64,000 nt of DNA from Postechiella marina (GTDB lineage Bacteria; Bacteroidota; Bacteroidia; Flavobacteriales; Flavobacteriaceae): contig NZ_BAABCA010000002.1 of assembly GCF_039538365.1 (NCBI RefSeq), forward strand, positions 310,001 through 374,000, written 5' to 3'. This document shows, piece by piece, positions 58,894 through 64,000 of the stretch; the stretch's first letter is position 1; the number at the start of each line of letters is the position of its first letter. The notes below the pieces were generated by a model, which saw only the letters and a list, made by a program, of their open reading frames with translations, was not told the DNA's origin and ran no database searches. The position numbers and the translations under genes are program-made.

Positions 58894-59936
58894 CTCTCAA
58901 AATTTTTCCACCCTTGAGCTTTTAATGGTATTCTAGAATCTGCTCTAGTCACTAGGTGCGCTCCTGCTTCTTTTTCTCTTATATGCCCAATTATAGTTAA
59001 ATTAGGATTAGCTTTTATCTTAGGAAAGTCGTCTTGAGATATTGTAAATAAAAGCTCGTAATCTTCACCTCCATTTAACGCCACCATAGTACTATCTATA
59101 TTAAACTCTTCGCAAGAAGATATAACAACCGGATCTAATGGAATTTTTTCTTCATACAAATCGCAACCCACATCGCTATGTTTGCATAAATGCAACACCT
59201 CAGAAGATAAGCCATCACTAATATCAATCATAGACGTGGGCTTAACCTCCAAATCTGCCAACAACTTAACTATATCTTGCCTTGCCTCTGGCTTTAATTG
59301 CCTTTCTATAATATAAGAATAAGCATCTAAATCTGGCTGATTGTTAGGATTTACTTTAAACACTTCCTTTTCTCGCTCTAAAACTTGCAAGCCCATATAA
59401 GCACCACCTAAATCTCCGGTAACCACCAACAAATCGTTTGGCTTTGCTCCTGCCCTATAAACCTCTTCATCTTTTTCTAGCTCACCAATAGCAGTAACAG
59501 ATATTATTAAACCTTTGGTAGACGACGAGGTATCGCCCCCAACAACATCAATATTATATAATTTAGCTGCAGTTTCTATTCCTGCATACAAATCTTCAAG
59601 TGCTTCTAATGGAAATCTATTAGAGACAGCCACAGATACTGTAATTTGAGTTGCTTTAGCATTCATAGCATAAACATCTGACAAGTTAACAACAACCGAT
59701 TTGTAACCCAAATGCTTTAAAGGCACGTAACTTAAATCGAAATGCACACCTTCAACCAACAAGTCTGTGGTAACAACAATTTTCTTTTTTTCAAAATTTA
59801 ACACAGCTGCATCATCACCAATACTTTTTACAGTTGATGTATGATTAATTTTAAAATTCTTTGTTAAGTGATCTATTAGGCCAAACTCTCCTAAAGTACT
59901 TAAATCTGTTCGTTGTTGATTTTTATCCTCTATCAT
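58890..59936 (-). CDS. thiL: Thiamine-phosphate kinase
   Basis: A 348-residue ThiL that phosphorylates thiamine phosphate to the active coenzyme. Motifs are SIGDDAAVLNF, TTDLLVEGVHFDL, VVGGDTSSSTKG, DISDGLSSEVLHLC and ALNGGEDYELLFT, all typical of the PurM-like fold. The length is normal. It is not beside other thi genes. It is convergent with the 80-residue Cys/His gene, overlapping it by four bases. Confidence 0.94.
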   Translation of the reverse strand: MIEDKNQQRTDLSTLGEFGLIDHLTKNFKINHTSTVKSIGDDAAVLNFEKKKIVVTTDLLVEGVHFDLSYVPLKHLGYKSVVVNLSDVYAMNAKATQITVSVAVSNRFPLEALEDLYAGIETAAKLYNIDVVGGDTSSSTKGLIISVTAIGELEKDEEVYRAGAKPNDLLVVTGDLGGAYMGLQVLEREKEVFKVNPNNQPDLDAYSYIIERQLKPEARQDIVKLLADLEVKPTSMIDISDGLSSEVLHLCKHSDVGCDLYEEKIPLDPVVISSCEEFNIDSTMVALNGGEDYELLFTISQDDFPKIKANPNLTIIGHIREKEAGAHLVTRADSRIPLKAQGWKNFES

Positions 59937-60168
59937 TTTACAAAAATAAGAAGCCTATTTATAAAAAATGATAATTTTTAATATTAAAACTCATAAATCG
60001 ATATTAATGTGTTTTTTAAAAACCAATTACACAAACCTTCTAATAAAAAAGGCTTAACTAAAAAAATAAGCAAACACACGACAGTAAAACGCATTTCGTC
60101 GAAAACACATATAAAAACGTAAGAAATAGAGCTTAATTTACTAACTTAAAACTATAAATTCTCCTACT

Positions 60169-60369
60169 ATGAACTCAAACCTACCCAAAAACCCCTTTTG
60201 CCTTACCTTTGGACATAACTATTTTTTAATAGATAATCCTACACAAGGTCAACCAGAAGTTATTTGCAAATGCTGTAAACAACAATTTAGATTAAGCGTA
60301 AGCGGAAATATTATAGAAATACCAGCAAAACAATACGCTAGACTAGAAAACCTTCAAAACATAGGGTAA
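60169..60369 (+). CDS. Small Cys/His (zinc-ribbon-like) protein, paralogue 3
   Basis: A 66-residue, more distant member of the same family: C11, H16, C33 and C36 (FCLTFGHNY and ICKCCKQQFRLSVSGN) with the same ligand spacing. It lacks the EIN/LER helix of the others. It lies between thiL and the suf operon. Confidence 0.68.
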   Translation: MNSNLPKNPFCLTFGHNYFLIDNPTQGQPEVICKCCKQQFRLSVSGNIIEIPAKQYARLENLQNIG

Positions 60370-60551
60370 CACACTTTAATTCAAAACTTTAAAGCAACAA
60401 GCTCTTTTTTATAATAGTTTAAATTGCTAAACATATTTAACTAGAATTCGATTAAACCAATAATTCGAAGCGCTTAGTAGCGCGCTATTCCCACCTTAGC
60501 CATTAAATAACAAAAACCTATCAAACTATATGCTAATATAATGTTAGGTTC

Positions 60552-60583
60552 TATGGAAATACATGACTTATATTGTATATTTG
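60552..60583 (+). promoter_or_regulatory. Probable suf operon promoter
   Basis: TATG (60552-60555), 20 bases, TATATTTG (60576-60583). The -7 element is exact; the -33 element has one mismatch. The following leader to 60704 contains inverted repeats. Confidence 0.55.
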
Positions 60584-60660
60584 CACTCTATTTGGAGACC
60601 ATCTTGATAGAATTAAGAGACATTTATTTAAACAAATGTTTGGTTTTAATAAATAGAGTG
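60584..60660 (+). promoter_or_regulatory. suf leader with nested inverted repeats
   Basis: The 10-base arms CACTCTATTT (60584-60593) and AAATAGAGTG (60651-60660) are perfect complements enclosing 57 bases, with a smaller ACATTT/AAATGT pair inside (60620-60625 with 60634-60639). The outer pair begins right after the -7 element, so it could fold in the 5' end of the transcript. No known riboswitch is recognised. Confidence 0.4.
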
Positions 60661-60704
60661 ACATGTTTTACACATTAAAACAGCATGAAAAACTAAATAA
60701 AAAT

Positions 60705-61034
60705 ATGATTAAAGTTTCGGAAATAGCAAAAAAGAAAGTCATTGATCTTATGCAAGACGAAGGCTTTGATGCTAACACAGATTATGTTCGTGTTGGCGTA
60801 AAAAGTGGAGGATGCTCAGGACTTTCGTATGATTTAAAATTTGACAAAGAACAAAAAGAAGACGATAAAATTTTTGTAGACAATGACATAAAAATTATTG
60901 TAGACAAAAAGAGTTTTTTATATCTAATTGGTACAACCTTAGAGTATTCTGGAGGATTAAACGGAACTGGGTTTGTTTTTAATAACCCTAACGCCAACCG
61001 TACTTGCGGTTGCGGAGAATCATTTTCATTATAA
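60705..61034 (+). CDS. sufA: Iron-sulfur carrier SufA/IscA-type protein
   Basis: A 109-residue A-type carrier, started at MIKVSEIAKKKV; the frame opens earlier at 60663, but that would add 14 residues unlike the family. The three cluster-binding cysteines are C in SGGCSGLSY and the C-terminal pair in RTCGCGESF. It hands Fe-S clusters to target proteins. It is the first gene of the suf operon; sufB starts 15 bases later. Confidence 0.93.
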   Translation: MIKVSEIAKKKVIDLMQDEGFDANTDYVRVGVKSGGCSGLSYDLKFDKEQKEDDKIFVDNDIKIIVDKKSFLYLIGTTLEYSGGLNGTGFVFNNPNANRTCGCGESFSL

Positions 61035-61049
61035 AAATAAGAAAGAATT

Positions 61050-62498
61050 ATGTCGAAGTATACGGAAGATGATTTACGTGAAGAATTAAAAACCAAGGAA
61101 TATGAATACGGTTTTTATACCGATTTAGAATCTGAGACATTTCCTATTGGCTTAAATGAAGATATTGTACGCGCTATTTCTAAAAAGAAAGATGAGCCAC
61201 AATGGATGACCGATTGGAGATTAGAAGCCTTTAAAGTTTGGAAAGACATGACCGAACCAGAATGGGCAAATGTAAATTACCAAAAGCCAGATTTTCAATC
61301 TATCGCTTATTACTCTGCTCCTACTGCTGTAGATCCTAATAAAACTTTGGACGATGTAGATCCAGATTTATTAGCTATGTATAAAAAGCTGGGTATTTCT
61401 GTTGATGAACAGAAAAAGATGAATAATATAGCCATGGATATTGTTGTAGACTCAGTGTCTGTAGCAACAACATTTCAAAAAACCTTAGGCGAAAAAGGTA
61501 TTATTTTTATGAGCATATCTGAAGCTATAAAAAAGCATCCAGAACTTGTAAAAAAATATCTTGGCACAGTAGTACCAACGAAAGACAACTTTTATGCAGC
61601 CTTAAACAGCGCTGTTTTTAGCGACGGATCTTTTTGCTACATTCCAAAAGGTGTACGTTGCCCAATGGAATTATCTACATACTTTAGAATTAACCAAGCA
61701 GGAACAGGCCAGTTTGAAAGAACCCTTGTAATTGCAGACGAAGGCAGTTATGTCTCTTACCTAGAAGGCTGTACAGCACCAAGTCGAGACGAAAACCAAT
61801 TACACGCAGCAGTTGTAGAGCTTATAGCTCTAGACGATGCCGAAATAAAATACTCTACTGTACAAAACTGGTTTCCAGGAAATGCAGAAGGCAAAGGAGG
61901 TGTTTACAATTTTGTAACCAAGAGAGGACTATGCGAAAAAAACGCTAAAATTTCTTGGACACAAGTAGAAACCGGATCGGCAGTTACATGGAAATACCCT
62001 TCTTGTGTTTTAAAAGGAGACAATTCTGTAGGCGAGTTTTACTCTATAGCAGTAACAAATAATTACCAGCAAGCAGATACAGGAACAAAAATGATTCACT
62101 TAGGTAAAAACACTAAGTCTACCATTATTTCTAAAGGTATATCGGCAGGAAAATCGCAAAACAGCTACCGTGGGTTAGTTCAAATAAATTCTAGAGCAGA
62201 AAACGCGCGTAACTTTTCGCAATGCGATAGTTTATTAATGGGTAACGAGTGTGGTGCACATACGTTCCCATATATTGAAGCCAAAAACAAATCGGCGAAA
62301 ATAGAACACGAAGCTACAACAAGTAAAATTGGAGAAGACCAAATTTTTTATTGTAACCAACGTGGTATAGATACAGAAAAAGCTATAGCATTAATTGTTA
62401 ATGGCTTTAGCAAAGAAGTACTAAACAAATTACCTATGGAGTTTGCTGTAGAAGCACAAAAACTACTAGAAATAAGTTTAGAAGGCTCTGTAGGATAA
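61050..62498 (+). CDS. sufB: Fe-S scaffold subunit SufB
   Basis: A 482-residue SufB with the expected beta-helical core: [57 protein letters not shown] and [19 protein letters not shown], which includes the conserved cysteine and glutamate region. With SufC and SufD it builds clusters on the SufBCD complex. It is followed 11 bases later by a lipoprotein gene inserted before sufC. Confidence 0.97.
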   Translation: MSKYTEDDLREELKTKEYEYGFYTDLESETFPIGLNEDIVRAISKKKDEPQWMTDWRLEAFKVWKDMTEPEWANVNYQKPDFQSIAYYSAPTAVDPNKTLDDVDPDLLAMYKKLGISVDEQKKMNNIAMDIVVDSVSVATTFQKTLGEKGIIFMSISEAIKKHPELVKKYLGTVVPTKDNFYAALNSAVFSDGSFCYIPKGVRCPMELSTYFRINQAGTGQFERTLVIADEGSYVSYLEGCTAPSRDENQLHAAVVELIALDDAEIKYSTVQNWFPGNAEGKGGVYNFVTKRGLCEKNAKISWTQVETGSAVTWKYPSCVLKGDNSVGEFYSIAVTNNYQQADTGTKMIHLGKNTKSTIISKGISAGKSQNSYRGLVQINSRAENARNFSQCDSLLMGNECGAHTFPYIEAKNKSAKIEHEATTSKIGEDQIFYCNQRGIDTEKAIALIVNGFSKEVLNKLPMEFAVEAQKLLEISLEGSVG

Positions 62499-62509
62499 AT
62501 TTTTTTTAA

Positions 62510-62908
62510 ATGAAAAAGATTCTCATTCTGTTATTAAGTCTTACGATATGCTTGAGTTGTAAAAACGTTGAAAAAAAAGAAGACAACGTGAATAAAACTA
62601 GCAAACAAGAAGATAAATTAACCCTGATAAAAGGAGAATTTGTTTATTATGACGATGCAGCTGTTTTACAAACAAAATCGAACATTTACGGTGTATTTGT
62701 AACAGACAAAATGCTAGAACTTAATAAACTTGCAGAAAAACACAAAGCAATACCAACAGATATGGTATATGTAGAGGTTAAAGGTATAATTAGCAATAAA
62801 AAAGACGATAAAATTCTTTGGGAGAATAAGGTGGAAATTGTAGAAATATTAAACGTTTCGCCATCAAACAAAGATAAAAATAACGTAGTAAAATTAGTAA
62901 GCGAATAG
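62510..62908 (+). CDS. Small lipoprotein inside the suf operon
   Basis: A 132-residue predicted lipoprotein (CLSC, C17, followed by KN). After a Lys/Asp-rich linker the fold starts with LIKGEFVYYDDAAVLQTKSNIYGVFVTDKM, and then VYVEVKGIISNKK. This pattern (KGxFxYxxDAAVLQ, later a VEVKG strand) resembles the C-terminal domain of the copper/envelope lipoprotein NlpE, as an impression only. It starts 11 bases after sufB, and its stop is one base before the sufC ATG, so it is cotranscribed and probably translationally coupled. An envelope protein here is unexpected; the role is unknown. Confidence 0.78.
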   Translation: MKKILILLLSLTICLSCKNVEKKEDNVNKTSKQEDKLTLIKGEFVYYDDAAVLQTKSNIYGVFVTDKMLELNKLAEKHKAIPTDMVYVEVKGIISNKKDDKILWENKVEIVEILNVSPSNKDKNNVVKLVSE

Positions 62909-62909
62909 T

Positions 62910-63662
62910 ATGTTAAAAATAGAAAATTTACACGCAAGTGTTGAAGGGAAAAACATCTTAAAAGGTATTAACTTAGAGGTAAAAGCAGGAGAAGTTCATG
63001 CTATTATGGGACCTAATGGTGCTGGAAAAAGCACATTAGCTTCTGTTGTTGCAGGAAAAGAAGAATACGAAGTAGAGTCTGGAGACATAATACTAAACGA
63101 CGAAAACTTAAACGAATTAGCTGCAGAAGAGCGTGCGCACAAAGGTGTATTTTTATCTTTTCAATACCCTGTAGAAATTCCTGGTGTATCTGTTACTAAT
63201 TTTATTAAAACAGCAATTAACGAAAATCGTAAAGCTCAAGGTTTAGAAGACATGCCTGCTAAAGACATGCTAAAATTAATTAGAGAAAAAGCAGAATTAT
63301 TAGAAATTGACAGGAAATTTTTATCACGTTCTTTAAACGAAGGATTTTCTGGAGGAGAAAAAAAACGTAATGAGATTTTTCAAATGGCAATGTTAGAGCC
63401 TAAATTGGCAATACTAGACGAAACCGATTCTGGTTTAGATATAGATGCCTTACGTATTGTTGCCAACGGAGTTAACAAATTAAAAAGCAAAAATAACGCA
63501 GTAGTAGTAATTACACACTACCAACGTCTTTTAGATTATATTGTACCAGATTTTGTTCACGTATTATACAACGGAAAAATTGTAAAATCGGGAACTAAAG
63601 AGCTTGCTCACGAACTTGAAGAAAAAGGGTACGATTGGATTAAAGAAGAAGTGAACGCGTAA
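62910..63662 (+). CDS. sufC: Fe-S assembly ATPase SufC
   Basis: A 250-residue ABC-type ATPase: Walker A GPNGAGKST, signature GFSGGEKKRNE, Walker B LAILDETDSGLDID and the His switch TH in VVVITHYQR. It powers the SufBCD scaffold in the cytoplasm. It begins one base after the lipoprotein stop; sufD follows after 77 bases that contain a repeat-like element. Confidence 0.97.
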   Translation: MLKIENLHASVEGKNILKGINLEVKAGEVHAIMGPNGAGKSTLASVVAGKEEYEVESGDIILNDENLNELAAEERAHKGVFLSFQYPVEIPGVSVTNFIKTAINENRKAQGLEDMPAKDMLKLIREKAELLEIDRKFLSRSLNEGFSGGEKKRNEIFQMAMLEPKLAILDETDSGLDIDALRIVANGVNKLKSKNNAVVVITHYQRLLDYIVPDFVHVLYNGKIVKSGTKELAHELEEKGYDWIKEEVNA

Positions 63663-63671
63663 TTTAATAAC

Positions 63672-63739
63672 CAGTTAGAAAAAGTTAACAGTTGGCAGTC
63701 ATTTTTGACTAAAAACTGAAAAACTGAAGACTTGTCAAC
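63672..63739. repeat. Imperfect palindromic/direct-repeat element between sufC and sufD
   Basis: The intergenic sequence contains repeated CAGTT/AACTG units on both strands and a doubled AAAACTGAA (63711-63728), ending against the sufD ATG. Such CAGTT-rich elements recur in Flavobacteriaceae intergenic DNA in my experience. Copy number here cannot be judged from one window. Confidence 0.45.
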
Positions 63740-64000
63740 ATGGATTTAAAAGAAAAACTATTAGCATCTTATTTAATATCGGAAGATCAATCTCACATTG
63801 ATACTTACATACAAGACATTAAAAACGATGCCATAAAACTGTTTGAAGAAAAAGGTTTCCCTTCTAAAAAAGAAGAAGCTTGGAAATACACCTCTTTAAA
63901 CAAAGTATTAAAACAAGATTATAGTGTATTCCCTAAACAAGAAAACACTATTGAATATAAAGATGTAAAAAAGTACTTTATTCACGATATAGACACCTAT
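63740..64000 (+). CDS. sufD: Fe-S scaffold subunit SufD, truncated by the window end
   Basis: I translated the first 87 codons directly: MDLKEKLLASYL, then the family segment FEEKGFPSKKEEAWKYTSLNK. This N-terminus, with PxKKEEAWKYT, is characteristic of SufD. It sits in the expected place after sufC. The rest lies outside the window. Confidence 0.92.
   Translation, partial: MDLKEKLLASYLISEDQSHIDTYIQDIKNDAIKLFEEKGFPSKKEEAWKYTSLNKVLKQDYSVFPKQENTIEYKDVKKYFIHDIDTY

Noticed and set aside
60663..60704. Longer SufA start
   Set aside because: The extra 14 residues do not fit the A-type carrier family; MIKVSEIAKKKV is the normal beginning.
62686..62937. Antisense open frame over the suf lipoprotein
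   Set aside because: It lies opposite a convincing cotranscribed gene and shows no recognisable signal; it is a shadow frame.
1..64000. CRISPR arrays, insertion sequences, prophage, rRNA or tRNA genes
   Set aside because: I looked on both strands for regularly spaced repeats, transposase or integrase motifs and tRNA-like cloverleafs and saw none that I could support.

Overview
The window is chromosomal DNA from a Bacteroidota bacterium, almost certainly a marine-type member of the Flavobacteriaceae. The DNA is AT-rich. Promoters fit the Bacteroidetes pattern (TTTG, about 20 bases, TAnnTTTG) and Shine-Dalgarno sequences are largely absent. There are type IX secretion (T9SS) cargo proteins with C-terminal sorting domains, a PorZ-like T9SS component, TonB-receptor and OmpA-type outer-membrane proteins, a three-subunit succinate dehydrogenase and a hybrid one-protein two-component regulator. 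I see no rRNA, tRNA, CRISPR array, insertion sequence, prophage or frameshifted gene.

Layout. 1-9 kb: truncated OmpA-family porin, AddA/RecB-type helicase-nuclease, Mn-type superoxide dismutase, ArsC-like reductase, DinB-like protein, DUF3298-type lipoprotein, a barrel protein and glutamate dehydrogenase. 9-14.7 kb: porZ-recO-TonB receptor run. 14.8-25.4 kb: T9SS lamin-tail protein, recX, small barrel protein, cupin, bioB, S41 peptidase, an NfeD-like/flotillin pair and an ATP-grasp enzyme. 25.4-33.2 kb: stand-alone ketoacyl synthase, OmpA lipoprotein, exonuclease III, a very large outer-membrane protein and an M28 peptidase.

33.3-48 kb is the most unusual part. It is a five-gene, single-strand operon of planctomycete-type cytochrome/DUF1549/DUF1553 proteins (two tandem paralogues), a Tat-signal NHL-repeat protein, a Tat-signal DUF1501 protein and a membrane cytochrome fused to leucine-rich-like and FN3-associated domains. 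Just upstream on the same strand lies a 1315-residue hybrid sensor/AraC regulator of the kind that normally controls polysaccharide utilisation loci, but no SusC/SusD pair is present. The likely reading is a substrate-induced periplasmic redox or degradation system. Its substrate cannot be read from the sequence.

48-64 kb returns to housekeeping: sdhCAB, a T9SS metzincin-like protease, aminopeptidase P, aspartate kinase divergent from an ACT-like protein, an alpha/beta hydrolase, three small Cys/His proteins of one family around thiL, and a suf iron-sulfur operon (sufA, sufB, a lipoprotein, sufC, start of sufD) that runs off the right edge.

Several start codons were moved downstream from the longest frame (porZ, bioB, the 1139-residue outer-membrane protein, the M28 peptidase, sufA) because the upstream starts are TTG/GTG or fall in promoters or terminators, or because the shorter form gives a proper signal peptide or a family-typical N-terminus.
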